Source: Topomyia yanbarensis (lineage: Eukaryota; Arthropoda; Insecta; Diptera; Culicidae). From it: a DNA stretch of 64,000 nucleotides. This document shows positions 24,002 to 35,929 of the stretch, piece after piece. The stretch's first letter is position 1. Each line of letters begins with the position of its first letter. The notes under the pieces were generated by a model that saw only the letters and a program-made list of their open reading frames with translations, was not told where the DNA came from and searched no databases. Where the stretch lies: positions 346,330,413 through 346,394,412 of the forward strand of contig NC_080672.1 in NCBI RefSeq assembly GCF_030247195.1, written 5' to 3'. Both the position numbers and the translations under genes were made by a program.

Positions 24002-25451
24002 GAAATGACCAGTGGCGTAGCCAAGGGGGGGGGGGACTTTGGGGGTTAAAACCCTCTCCAAACCAAAATTCCTTAGATTGAAGAAAAAGCTTATTGATGC
24101 TGACCAATTCTATTAAATTTCACAATAATAATTATTTGATCAATTCTCAATGTATTGAATGTTTTGAGCATCACTAGGACTCTTGGAAAATTAGAGGAAT
24201 GGGATCTTGTAACTGATCTCGTGGTAGAGATCCCATTGTTGTCAAATCATATCAATATCATATAAAATACGTGCATGAAAAGACTCCAATAAAAACTGAA
24301 TTAGGCGTTCTGAAACTAATCATAGCCGTCAAATTTCCTACCATGTTGAGCTCACTTTTGAAGAATAATTTTTCGAATGAGTAGCGAAGTTGGAAAGGGT
24401 TGAATGCTTATAAACTAGCCTAAATTTCAAAATTTTCTGAAAAAAAAAATTAGAATGCGTAGAGTTGAGATGAAAATTTAATATGATTGATAACGAAAAT
24501 AACATTTTACGAAATCAAAAGGAAATTACCAATGATATGAAGAGATGAAAGATATGCTCTAGAAAACAGGTATAGTCAATTTCGAAGCCGTCAGCTTTGG
24601 AGGTTAGTATCTTCGAAAAAAACAACTTAAAACAACACCTCTTCTGATAAAAAACGATCCTCCTAGAAGTAAATAGTTTTGGAGAATTTACTCTTCAAAC
24701 GAATTTGATTCGACACTTCAGTAAAGTATTCAAAAGGGCTATTATAAACAACTTTATTGAAGACATCAATACTCCATGTTTCTAGATTACCGAATTATAT
24801 TAGACTATTTGTGAAGTAAAACCTTTGAAATGAGTTATTCTGATATTACTTTATACGGTAAATCTCTTCTGTTGTTTATAAACAATAAAATTAGTTTCTG
24901 AAACTTTAAATGAGAAGTTGTTTTTAAGAATATTTAGTTTAAGGAAAATTCGTAAATAGTGATTTATAGCTCGATCTACTGCATATCTTTAACAAAATTG
25001 TTTTAAATGACAGTCTCAATAACTTTGCTGAAGACACGAAGTCTCTTACTAGTTTTCCATGATGACTTCTAAGAGAATTTATCACTAAAATTATTATATC
25101 AGAATACGGGATGTTTTATGCTAGAAAACATCCTCAAAGTTTTTGAACCTTCGAAGATGATGGTTTCGGAATTCAGATTTGAAAGATGTTGATTCTTTTT
25201 TATTTTGATTGTAGAGGTTTTAGCCCTAGGGGCAGTCGTCTCTTTTTCAGGTTAGAAAAAATCCTGGAAATCGAACTGAGGTGAGCTGCGCATAAGGCAA
25301 CAACGCTATTTCCGTCCCTCTATATATTGATTCGTCTTGTTTATAGTTCATTTTATTTAAGTTACATCATATTCTAGCATTTTCGAAAAATCACCGATTT
25401 TTATCAAAACCCCCAGCAAACTGAATTTCTGGCTACGCCACTGGAAATGCC
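24002..25451. mobile_element. hAT-type nonautonomous element, TIR CAGTGGCGTAGCCA
   Basis: The element 24010-25443 begins CAGTGGCGTAGCCA and ends TGGCTACGCCACTG, a perfect 14-bp inverted repeat. It is flanked by GAAATGAC (24002-24009) and GAAATGCC (25444-25451), an 8-bp duplication with one mismatch. A G-run follows the left end. A Feilai-like SINE is nested at 25185-25330. The interior 24590-25100 shares phrases such as CCTCCTAGAAGTAA and 'GGAGAATT' with the interior of the Mutator-like element near 16190. No transposase is present. Confidence 0.85.
25185..25330 (-). mobile_element. Feilai-like tRNA-derived SINE
   Basis: On the minus strand it has GCCTTATGCGCAGCTCACCT, then the B box AGTTCGATTTCC, then a TCTAACCTG...GGCTAAAACCTCTACAATC tail followed by AATAAAAAAG. 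Body and tail match the copies at 25735-25870 and 42165-42250. The order resembles mosquito Feilai SINEs. It is nested in the hAT element. Confidence 0.75.
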
Positions 25452-25734
25452 AATAATTAAGGTAATTTCCAACCGATTTTGATACTTTTGGGTGTTTTGG
25501 ATTCAGGAACTCATTCACTTTTAGACTTGGTAAAAATTAATCGGCCTACTTCATTCGGTTCCCGGGAATCCGGATTTCCGGAAGCATGTTCCAGTGCTGA
25601 GATACTATTTGTGAATTTCAATGGAATACTAGCAATATGGGTATCAAAATTCTTGAAATTGCATCAGTAGGCTGTATCTCGTGGTTTTGGAACCATTTGG
25701 TGATTTGACCCACGAACGGACATTCCGGAGCAGG

Positions 25735-25870
25735 TTTAACCTTAAGGTCATTCGGCTATTTTTCCAGGTTAGACAAATCTCTTTATAAAAATTTCAAATC
25801 CTATGTGCGGAGTTGGGAATCGAACCAACCAGGTGAGCTGCGTACAGGGCCGTCGAGAGCCGCGTCGGAC
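25735..25870 (-). mobile_element. Feilai-like tRNA-derived SINE
   Basis: On the minus strand it reads GTACGCAGCTCACCTGG, then the perfect B box GGTTCGATTCC, CACATAGGATTTG, TCTAACCTGG and AATGACCTTAAGGTTAAACC. The tail is truncated before the AT-rich end seen in the sister copies. About 400 bp from the previous SINE, in the same orientation. Confidence 0.78.
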
Positions 25871-27354
25871 CCCAAGGCTTGTATTACTGCCGGGTCCTTT
25901 TAAACCTAAGCCTTCTAGTTCAGCATGAGTTAGTACCTATTCAGCCATGGGAAATTCGTGAGTCTGTGATTTCTATTAGTCTCCGGTTGACTCATACCGC
26001 CACATCCACAGATAGTGTGCCAGACAAGTGAATTTCGACAGCTTCTTATTCCGTGGTATCCAAATCAGATAAAATTGCCATAGTTACGAGTTTTTCAATT
26101 TGCGGATACTAAGGAATCAGTAGCGTCTGGCTCAAATGGAACGTTCCCCGTGTTGATCGGAGATTTGTGTCTTGCCATCAATCATCTTTTCATCATTTCC
26201 CTGACGGGAAGGATTCGGGAAGTGGTAAGGTTAGGGTTAAGGACACAGCAGAATTAAAACAGAGCATTCTGCACCCCGGAAGGATGCTGATTGATCTGCA
26301 GGTGCTACAATAGCAGGAATAATACTTCCAACTCCCGGAGGGATTTAGAATTTTAATTTTAACAGTGAGCGGATATATTTCGTTTCGCTAAACAAACGCC
26401 TCTGCTAGATTTAGGGTCTGGACGCTATTTATACGCTATTTATAATATGGTGTAATTGTAGGGTATAAACATTGGCCATCTTTAGCTCCTTTTGTACTTT
26501 TAACAATTGATCTTATGAAAGTTCTCGTAAAGTAAACAGGAATACAGTTTGAACACAATAGATCACCACTGCTTGTAATCGTCACTCATTTTTTTCGACA
26601 TAGTGGGTTGGAACACGATATTTTGCTTCTACTAGGCAGACAAAGCGACACACGGATTGATTTATTTACTGGTAGCGGTGGAGCAGTTTTTTAACTTTTG
26701 TTGTAAGCAACATGAGAAGGTAGCAAATGCAGCTCGAAATTCTCGTTAAAAATTAAAAAAAATCAAAATGATTTTTAATTTACATAAGTTTATCATATTG
26801 AATCCAAAAAAACCTCTTCTAATCGTAGATTTTATGCAGATTTTATTAATAAATAATGTGATATGTCTAACTTCGGAATCGGTTTTGATATGCTGTGAGA
26901 GTATTTAGGACCTGGCAACAATATAGACATAAAACGGAGTAATCATAGGCAAATTAAACTGCGAGTACAGTGGTTGCAAACTGAGTACTGGTGCTGTTGG
27001 ATTAACTGAACCGATTTGATTTCTTTATTTCGCTTATTATAAAAGAAGGGTTCTTATAGACATCGCAGGCATCTTTGGCGAAGCCCAAAATCACCATTCT
27101 ATCTCAACACAATGCATTTTTAGAGAAAGAATTCTTTGAACGTGCTATAAAAATACAAAAATGCAAAAATGATCCTTTTAATCACCGGTTAATTAAGGTC
27201 AGTCTACCTTCTCATCCCGCTCAGAGTAGAAACTAAAAATCGTTCTGCTACAGATACACCGCAAAGCCACTGCAGACGACTTGTGTTGTTATTGATTTTT
27301 GGGAATGTCCTGTTAAAATCAGCAGTGAAGTGAAACAATTACTAAACGTGCAGA
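25871..27354. other. unrecognised sequence
   Basis: No gene or repeat family is recognised. There is a GC-richer patch at 25840-25920 and otherwise AT-rich DNA. The sequence from about 27200 may belong to the LINE ORF1 relic that follows. Confidence 0.4.
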
Positions 27355-27828
27355 TTGTGATCAATCTGGAAGAAGTTAACGTCCTGCAAATGCACTGTAC
27401 CAAACATTAAGAAGTACAGTCGTTTGTTTCGCGGAACAACGAGCAGCACAAAAGCTTCCACGTTAACAACATCACCTCAGTATATATAGAAAAGGGCTCT
27501 AGAGAGATGCGCTTAAATGAATTATTTTCGCACACCCCTGATATCGAAATTAACAAATTTATGTCAAGATACGGAGAAGTGGCTTCCATAACAACTGAAA
27601 CTGCTGCATTTTCCCGGATGTCCCCAACGTTGTTCTTGTTGTGAGAATGCTTCAGTACAAACCAACTCCTTCATACGTAACCGTTTTATGCGGATCATAC
27701 GAAAATGAGACGTTTCGTCAGACAGCACTGGTTATGCGCCCGTGGTAGATTCCTATGCGCAAATTCTGCAAAAAGACACTGCACCACGGAAAACTTTGTG
27801 TAGAAGCAGCTAAGAAAAGCCCACCTAC

Positions 27829-30800
27829 TATAGACGAATTTCGCGCCAAATCGTATTCAGAGTTGGCAGCACCCTCTCAGATTCTAATGAAACATGAAGA
27901 CTTTGTCACAAAAAGCCACTTTGCATATTTTGTTTTCCCAAAAATGATTTAGACCGTCTTTTGAAAAAGGCCAAACATTTTTACCAATTTTTTTCAAATG
28001 GCTATAGTCTAAAAATGACAAATCCTACAAAAAATGTTGTAGGAGTGATTTTCACAAAATTAGTCAAATTTTCGAATAAAAATATTGAAAAAATTCTTCA
28101 TTGACTCCTGCACTGAAAAAAATCGATTTTGAAAATTTAAAGTCGATTTAAAAAAACCCATGTTTGATTGGATTAAAATATGTTTCAAGATAGATAATTA
28201 TGTTCTCTACCTACCGTCAAAAATTCAAGTTGGGCACTTTCAAAGAAAAAAAAGTTATTTGAAAAAAACTTTTCCTTTTTTAAACTGATTTTTTTCTTCA
28301 GTGTATTTTTATCGAAAACTAAACCAATGAAAGTCATAATCATTTCAAAATCCAACAAAACTCAGTTTGTGAGATGATATTGTCTAATTTAGCAACTAAG
28401 CATATTTTAATAAAGGGGTAAACTACTTTTTAATTTTTCATGAAAACGAAAGTTTTTTATTACTTTATCTGTAAGTACGACTCCTTGAAAATGTTTTCCC
28501 AGATTTTTATAAAGATCCGAGAAATAGATCAAAAGTTACAGCGTTTCCAAACGCGCTTCGTCTACCAAGAGCAGTGGTAATTTGAAATTTTAAACTCGAT
28601 TATCTCGAAATGTCGTTTTACTAAAAATGGGTTTTCCGTGATCTCGATTGCCGGAAAACTACGCAATCGATTTTCTTAATTTTTTTTTTCAATTGATCGT
28701 AATTAATTTTTCTCGTACTTTAACAATTCCTTTTTATTCATAAATTTTTAATCCATAACATAAGATAAGAATTTTTTAATACAATTTTTAGAGTTTAAAA
28801 CAGAGATTTTTTACTAAAAACGTTCTCGAATCCAGAAAAAAAATAATATTTATTCAACTAATCATTAAGGTACGAGGAATACTGGTATACTAGTGGATTT
28901 TTTTGAGTTTTGTGATTTTAGATGATGTATTGGTCTCCAATCGTGATCATCGCAAATCTCTTAAATAAAAAAGCGTTTCGGGGAAAAAGCCATAACTCCG
29001 CCAATTATCAATTTGTGCTTGTTTATTTAACTGAAAAATTTGCTACCAAAATATTATAAGTTTGATGTAATGAAATCATTACTCTATTCCTTTACGTAAA
29101 TTCAAACTTTCTTGACATTTTTATTATTCAAAGGTATGTAACCCCTTAATCAAGAATCCCATTGAAAAGAGTTTATGTCGTTAAACAAATATTCCATTAT
29201 TACTTTTTTATTTTCTTGTTTAGTGCTGAGGAAGAATCAGAGAAAGAAATAACCACCGCAACATTATGTATTGAATTTTACATAATTATTTATTTATTTT
29301 TGTATATTACATTTGTCTTAAAGCTATCTTCATGCATGCTATTTTGTATTATTTTTATACAAGGAAAAGATTTTTGGTTCATCTTCTGAATTAAAATACC
29401 TTTTCGTCTCTACTTTGCCCCTAGGAATAGGCACAAAACTGTGGAATTTTTGTGTTCCAGATTTTGTTTTGGCGTTATTATACAGCTCTTAGAGTTCTTC
29501 TGACATTTTGTTGTACTGTTCAGTGAATATGTAGCAGAAAATTAATTTTGTGATATTTTTATCAGTTTGCTCAACTGCCCAGTTATACAACTCTCGGGGA
29601 CTTGTTATGGTATTTCCATAGGGGATCATCCATAAATAACGTAGCATTTTTTGAGTGATTTTTAACACCCCTCTCCCCCATTGTAGCAATTCGGCACAAA
29701 CCTCTAAATACCCGCCCTGGTAATTACGTAGCTTGACGGTAACCCTACCCCCCTCCCCTTCCTTGTCAACGTAAAAAAATTAAAAAACAATAAAAAAACA
29801 ATGGTAGTTAGATGAAACGGGTAAGGTTGTCATGCCATCAGGTCAACACCTATTCCCTTTAAAAAAGCTACGTAGCATGACCTGACCCCCTACCCCCTGT
29901 CGACACACATTATCACAAAATACAAAACTCACCCCTCTCCCATATTATGCTACGTCATTTATGGATGGTCCCTAGTCGCGAGCCAGACTGGCTCTTTTTG
30001 CCATTCGCTTGAGAGTGCCACCAATGGCATCACAGGGTCCTTTTCCATGGGATGCTGCAACAAAATGCCATTCTGCACTTAACTCATACTTTGACTGGAA
30101 TCTACACAAGCTTGCGAAGTTTTGCTTATTTTTGCTCCATCAGACATAAAATAAATTTTAGAAAAGTTTGTCAATTGTTTCATAAAATTTATCAGTTTTG
30201 TGAGGAACAAATGTCTTCCAGTCTTACAGTCTTCATTCAAGTTTGTTATGAATATATACCAAATTCGTTACTGATACTTCTGCATGTATCAGGCAACTAG
30301 CAGCTGGGAAAATGGATTCTGAGATGATTATGACTTTCATTGGTTTAGTTTTCGATAAAAATACACTGTAAAAAAAGTTCAGTTTAAGCAAGGAAAAGTT
30401 TTTTTCAAATAGCTTTTTTTCCTTGAAAGTGCCCAACTTGAATTTTTGACGGTAGGTAGGGAACATAATTACCTTGGAACAAAATTTCATCCAAATCAAA
30501 AATGTTTTTTTTGTAAATCGACTTTAAATTTTTAAAATCGATTTTTTTCAGTATAGGAGTCAATGAAGAATTTTTTCAATATTTTTATTCAAAAAATTTA
30601 CTAATTTTGTGAAAATCACTTCTACAACATTTTTTTGTAGGATTTGTCATTTTTAGACTATAACCATTTGAAAAAATTGGTAAAAAATGTTTGGCCCTTT
30701 TCAAAAGACAGTCTAAATCATTTTTGGAAAAACAAAGTATGCAAAGTGGCTTTTTGTGACAAAGTTCTCATGTACGGAAAATTTCATTAAAATCTGAGAG

Positions 30801-30844
30801 GGTGCTGCTAACATTTGTTCGAGTTGGCGCGAAATTCGTCTATA
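27829..30844. mobile_element. 3-kb foldback element with ~520-bp inverted arms, TA target
   Basis: The element begins TAGACGAATTTCGCGCCAA at 27831 and ends with its complement at 30842, each side bounded by TA (27829-27830 and 30843-30844). The arms run from 27831 to about 28354 and from about 30322 to 30842. They keep long matching blocks, for example GCAGCACCCTCTCAGATT, CACAAAAAGCCACTTTGCAT and CCTACCGTCAAAAATTCAAG. The ~2-kb centre has no transposase and hosts another MITE. LINE ORF1 sequence resumes across the site, giving the insertion point. A mariner-type TA target is consistent, but long arms are unusual for that group. Confidence 0.82.
29619..29974. mobile_element. MITE with ACGTAGC-type inverted ends, nested
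   Basis: The left end reads TAGGGGATCATCCATAAATA then ACGTAGCA. The right end complemented reads TAGGGACCATCCATAAATGA then CGTAGCA. C-rich segments follow inside both ends (CACCCCTCTCCC). The same end sequences bound the element at 61044-61782. No clear target duplication was seen. Confidence 0.7.
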
Positions 30845-31060
30845 ACCGTCAACAGCACATCGCTATCTTATGTCAAACCACAAAGGGCTAAAAAACCAAT
30901 ATCTAACAGGAACAAATATTCACTCAACAACAATCACGCCCAGTGTCTCCAAGCCAACAACCGGCACCACCAGCAAAGAAGCGAACGCGAAGAGAACGGA
31001 TGCGCTTGTTCGTGCGCTCGCATTCCTGTTTGACGCTGTATTGCTGTTTTCGAAAATACT

Positions 31061-33380
31061 TTGAATGGGCTTCTTATGATTTTGTAGTGTATTCCGTCGA
31101 TTCAAGCAATAAAACTCGTTTTTTTAACTTGTACACAAAGTAGACAACTCGTTTGTTTTAACAAATGTCAACTATCAAATAAAGTTTTCATTTTTTAAGC
31201 CTTCATCATATAACAATTTAATAAGGCGAATGATTACAAACAAATTACTATTGCTATTTTTATAGTTCTTCAATGAATACCGGAAGTGTTAAACCATCTT
31301 CCGGATAAAAACACGGGCCCCCAAATTCGTCCCAGGCCCCAGGGCAATTGCGCTGGGTGACCCTCCCTTTCATCGGGTCTGGCTGCGCACAAGGCAATGG
31401 CGCCAGTATTCGATCAGCCTCTAAACAATTCAAGGTTTCGTTCGAAACATAACGTGCTCGTGTCAAAGGAAAGTGCTCGTCATTAATGAAAGCGCATCAG
31501 ATATTTCACGTGAGTTAACAATATAATAATTTAAAGCATTGTTGAAGTAGATAGTCGAAAAAACATGATCAAAAAAGAAAATGAAAAGGAATCCAAAAAA
31601 ATGCCCGAAGCGCAAACGGGATCGTCGCGCAGCTAAGCAACCTCGGAATTCACAACTTCAATTTCACACTCTGGCGATGACAAGGACACCGAAGAAGTCA
31701 TTTGCAAGTACAAAACCAGACGCAGCTGCTGAAAAAATATGTTTTTTTTTCAACATTTCTTTCCGCGGTTTCATGATTTTTCATATCATTTGCCACTTCC
31801 TCATTTTCTTACCTGAATGACGCTATTGAAGTGCATTAATTATTTGAGTTATTATTTTTTAAATACTGTGCAGTAATCATACGTTCCAAACAAAAATTGA
31901 ACCGCTGATTTTCTAGGTGTATACATTGTTTTATATAACCTCGAATATAGTGACTCATCGTACCTCTACATTTTAAAAGATCGAAGAAAATATTTTCGCC
32001 TTATTGGATTAAGATTAAGAAGTATTTAGCCATGCATAAAATCATTATTTCCAAAACGTTGGCAGATGTATAATTTTTCTAACAAGTGCTTGTTTGTGAA
32101 AATCAGTGCAAAAATACCATCGCACGAGCTCCCAAAAACAAAATACTGACCTACTTGACCCCACTCTACTTTATTCATCATTCAAGAGATGCTTCTTAGT
32201 GCCGAACTTCGGAATCTATTTTGCAAAAAAATTCCTCAGATTAAAACAATCAATGTCAACTTATCTACTTTCACACATAGGTTTCTGAACTATACATATC
32301 TTCTGATGCAAAAATATGCATCCTTGTACATGTTAATTATATTGTCAATGTTCCACTTCATGAAATCGTATCAAGGCAATTGTCACCAATCTAACACAAT
32401 AACACGATCTAGAAACTACATGTTTTTATCAGTTTTGTTAATCATGGTCCAACCAAGGTAGTACCATTATCGCATGAAACCGACGAATTTAATAACTTGT
32501 AAACTAATCACGTTTAGTGTGTCAATATTGCTATTTTTCACTATACCAACGCAAGAGTCAAAGAAGCAATCGCGGTAGCCGGGCACGTGCACACCCCAAA
32601 ACAAAACCCACCGATAAATAATACCTTCTACCGTTCGCACCGAGGACAGTTCGACCAACGGTAAACACCAAAACTAAACCATTTTCGCAAAACAGTGCTA
32701 GCGAGCGGCGCTCTCTGATCCCCATTCTTTGCCCATCCCAAATCGAAACCAGTGTACCTAGGTGGTATAGTTTCTACTTGCGTATGTTCAGTTACATAAA
32801 AAAAAGTGCGTTATTACCAAAAAGGGGGCCGAATTGCGGCTCGCCGATCGACCGATCGACCGTCCTAGCAGCTGATAACACCCGCAACGAATGCGCACTA
32901 GGAATTGGTGATTGAAACGTGTAATGCGAGCCTCCCCTTACCCGTCCGCAGATCGTAGGTGCCTTCACGCATAATATCTAGCCGTGGAAGGTTTTTGTTT
33001 TGTTTTATGAGTCTTTGTTTTTTTTTTCGGTGCTTCTGATATTACACTGCGGGTTTGCATACTTTTTGCAAGCAGGGTGATGATGTAATTTCCGAAATAA
33101 AGACGAGCCCAAAAGGAAATTGAAACCGGTGAAGGTCAATTTTTTCTTATCTGGTTACGTTCGAAACTGGAAGAAGTTATGAAATTCGAACGAGGTGTAA
33201 TCATTTAGTCAATCACCATAGTGCGATATATAATGATAGTCATATGTTTGGGCAGTGATTTTATACTATTTACCTCAATCCATACGGTGAAGCAAACCCG
33301 ACCAGGAGAAAATAACTGGGCAATAACCCGAGCATACTATTTTGTGGTATTCATACCAAACTATTAAATGATTATTATAA
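31061..33380. other. unrecognised sequence; promoter-like GC-rich segment 32490-32960
   Basis: From about 32490 to 32960 complexity and G+C rise. The segment includes CGATCGACCGATCGACCG, a TCAGTT initiator-like hexamer at 32789-32794, and CAGCTGATAACACCC. It has no repeat signature. It could be a promoter or enhancer of a gene outside the window, but no transcript evidence exists here. A lysine/arginine-rich 79-codon frame at 31581-31820 has no recognisable domain. Confidence 0.3.
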
Positions 33381-33445
33381 CTCATTGAGGTATTAAGCAG
33401 GTATTGAAGAAATATTTTTCAATTCCTGCTTAATACCTCAATGAG
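33381..33445. repeat. 21-bp perfect hairpin
   Basis: CTCATTGAGGTATTAAGCAG plus one base (33381-33401) is exactly complementary to 33425-33445, and the 23-nt loop itself contains ATTGAA/TTCAAT. It is miRNA-precursor-like in size, but more probably the core of an AT-rich MITE, since imperfect complementarity continues outward. Confidence 0.75.
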
Positions 33446-34785
33446 GAATAATATTTTAGTATTATTTATGTATTCCAGTGATTTTTACAAATACCAAATC
33501 AATACCTTATTGGATACTTCCATAGAGTGAATTTTGTTACTGGAAGGTTGAAAAATGTTTAATTATTATTCAGGTATTATGATAACTCGATTTATTATCA
33601 AATAATTATTTGTTGAACATATCTGTGTTATTTTTGTATTTTACCTCTTATGTAGTGCTCATTAATATCATATTACGGTAAAAAGTCGTTGGCATTGATA
33701 TCTAAATTTAGTATTCCGCAGTTGTTTACTTCAGCTCTAGAGATGGGCGGGTACGGGTATTTTGACCCGATACCCGACCCGAACCCGTACCCGTAGGAAC
33801 CAGGGTGGGTTCGGGTTTTGTTATCACCGGGTACGGGTCGGGTCGGGTACATTAAAAAATAATTATTCCGGGGACGGGTCGGGTCGGGTTTTTTCGAAAA
33901 ATTGTGTACTTACCCGTTCTTGAATGTTTGGATGACATTTTCCATCAAAATCAAAAAATGATAACTTATCCCCGTAGAAAAATATTAAAACAAACATAAT
34001 TTTCCAGGAGCGTGTATCGAGTGAACGGGATTATCCGGGAGATTTTGAACTGGAAGTTCATCATGTAGAATATTTCGTTTGAAAAATTTTACTGTTCAAT
34101 AAAACAGGGAAACATTTATCGCTTTTTGTGAAGTTTCTCGAGCATTTTTGAAGTATTAATGTTGTAAATTTCCTTCATTCCACTATTCAAAAAGAAAAAC
34201 AAGTACATGGGAAAGATATGTAGTGTATGACTTCTATCGATCTGTTCAAGGAAAATAGTCTAAATTAACCACCAAACATAAAAAATTGTAGATTTTTTAT
34301 GATTTTATTGGCAAAAATGTTTAGAGTTACTACAAAAGTTCATTTAAGAAGCAATGTTCACATGTATATGCTTACACGAGATTATGCCAATTGATCCAAA
34401 ATATGCTGAGAAATTGTACCTTTCTCGATTGCAGGATAACTCGCTAAATGTTTGGAATAAAATTGATGTTTATTTAGATTTTTGGGAGAATTAATCTCAT
34501 CGCACATTTACTAAAAGAGGTCTCATATAAGCTCAAATATACCCCGATTTTACGGAAAGGTAGTATTGGAAAAAATGTCCTCACATCACGGATGTTATGA
34601 GACACTAAGTAAACATAGGAACTATGTAATTTTCACCCAATCACACTTTCGGTCGAAAATAAGCTTTTCCACTTGAACGTTTGCGTATGTGTTGTATTGA
34701 ATATTCCGGAAAGCCATACACAACGTCACAAAAAGCCTGCTTCGGCAACGTTCAGAAACTATGTTGAAAAAACCTTTTTCAAATC

Positions 34786-35036
34786 GTCTATTGCAGTGAT
34801 TCTCAACCTGCGGTCCGCGGACCCCTAGGGGTCCGTGAAGTCGTTGCTAGTGAGTCCGCGAAGAAAAATATATTCTCCGAGTGCAGATTGAAATTTCAAG
34901 TATTTCTCCTAAAAAACTGAAAACAACATATTGATAGCATACAAAATCGATGTTTATCCGCGGGGGTCCGCAGCGACCCAGGGTGATTTATAAGGGGTTC
35001 GTGGTACGAAAAAGATTGAAAACCGCTGGTCTATTG
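34786..35036. mobile_element. 235-bp hAT MITE nested in the larger hAT
   Basis: The element 34794-35028 begins CAGTGATTCTCAACCTGCGG and ends GAAAACCGCTG. It is flanked by perfect 8-bp duplications GTCTATTG (34786-34793 and 35029-35036). The CAGTGGTTCTCAACC-type end is characteristic of widespread hAT MITEs. GC-rich GGTCCGCGGACC-type palindromes lie just inside the left end. Confidence 0.9.
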
Positions 35037-35929
35037 GCTCGACGCACAAGCTCAACCTTCTGGTATTCACGTGAATAGCTCCCAAAATGAGCAGCCGCTG
35101 ATGCTCAAACGTGATTTTGCTGTAGATTTTAAGGGTGTTGTACTAGATACAATGATGCGAGTTTTAGAACAACAAAGTTTAACAAAGTCGTGGATGTTTT
35201 CAATATATTTGTAAAAAAAGATAATGAAAGAAAAATCATTCTCAACACATGCTCATCGAATCCTGCGCACGCAATTAACCAGTGCGGACTGCGAATCTTT
35301 TCCTTGCTGGCGGGGCGTTTTCAGCATCCCTGATAATATCTGAGGTTCGTTTCGCCCAACCCTTCGAATACCTTTGTCGACCAAAACATGTCATCAATAC
35401 ATCATTGAATGTGAAATGATTCCGAGAATTAATGGCTGAAATATTTTATATAAAGGCTACTCTTAGGCTTTAAATTTATGTAAAGAGTTTCTCTGTCACA
35501 TAAGATTTCAAAAGACTTTTTCTGAATTGTTACTAAAAATGAATAATTTACAATAAATTACTTTTTTTTGACTTTGGTCGCTCTTAACCCCTTAAGTTGT
35601 TGATATTTTATCCGAACATGTTATACATTTTTGTTATTGGCACATCAAAACCTTTCGAATGGTGGTCGATTATGTTGATTGAAAGTTTTATTTCTAAGAC
35701 TACAAAAAGTTCCAAAAACACGTTTTTCAAAAAGCTCAAAAGCGATTCTACGAAAAAGAAAATGGTTCAGCGACCCAAAATGCCTTTTTTCTTAGCTTAC
35801 TGCAATTACCAGAAAATTGGTAAACTAGTGTAATAGAAGAGCCCGGGCCTGTTTGCGGAAGGTATAAGTTGGCAGAGTTCCTTTGGCTTCGTTTCTATTA
35901 GACATCTCTCGTTTTTTACCACAAATTAT

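Larger units (their letters stand above)
23770..25735 (+). repeat. older dispersed repeat hosting the hAT element
   Basis: Visible on both sides of the hAT insertion. On the left are ATTAACCGTTATGTGTCCGA and the 14-bp palindrome GGTACCCGGGTACC (23804-23817). On the right (25452-25735) are TTTTGGGTGTTTTGGATTC, CCGGATTTCCGGAAGCATG and GGACATTCCGGAGCAG. The wording is familiar from mosquito genomes, but I cannot name it and only infer that both sides are one unit. Confidence 0.4.
27355..31060 (+). pseudogene. LINE ORF1 (gag-like) relic split by a foldback element
   Basis: The left part (27355-27828) translates in shifting frames to segments such as MSRYGEVASITTE, PSYVTVLCGSYENETF and KTLHHGKLCVEAAKK. 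This is the order of the RRM-like and zinc-knuckle parts of mosquito jockey-type ORF1 proteins. The right part (30845-31060) resumes with TVNSTSLSYVKPQ and a polar tail. The element at 27831-30842 separates them. Stops and frameshifts are frequent. The family assignment is from recollection of motif order. Confidence 0.6.
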
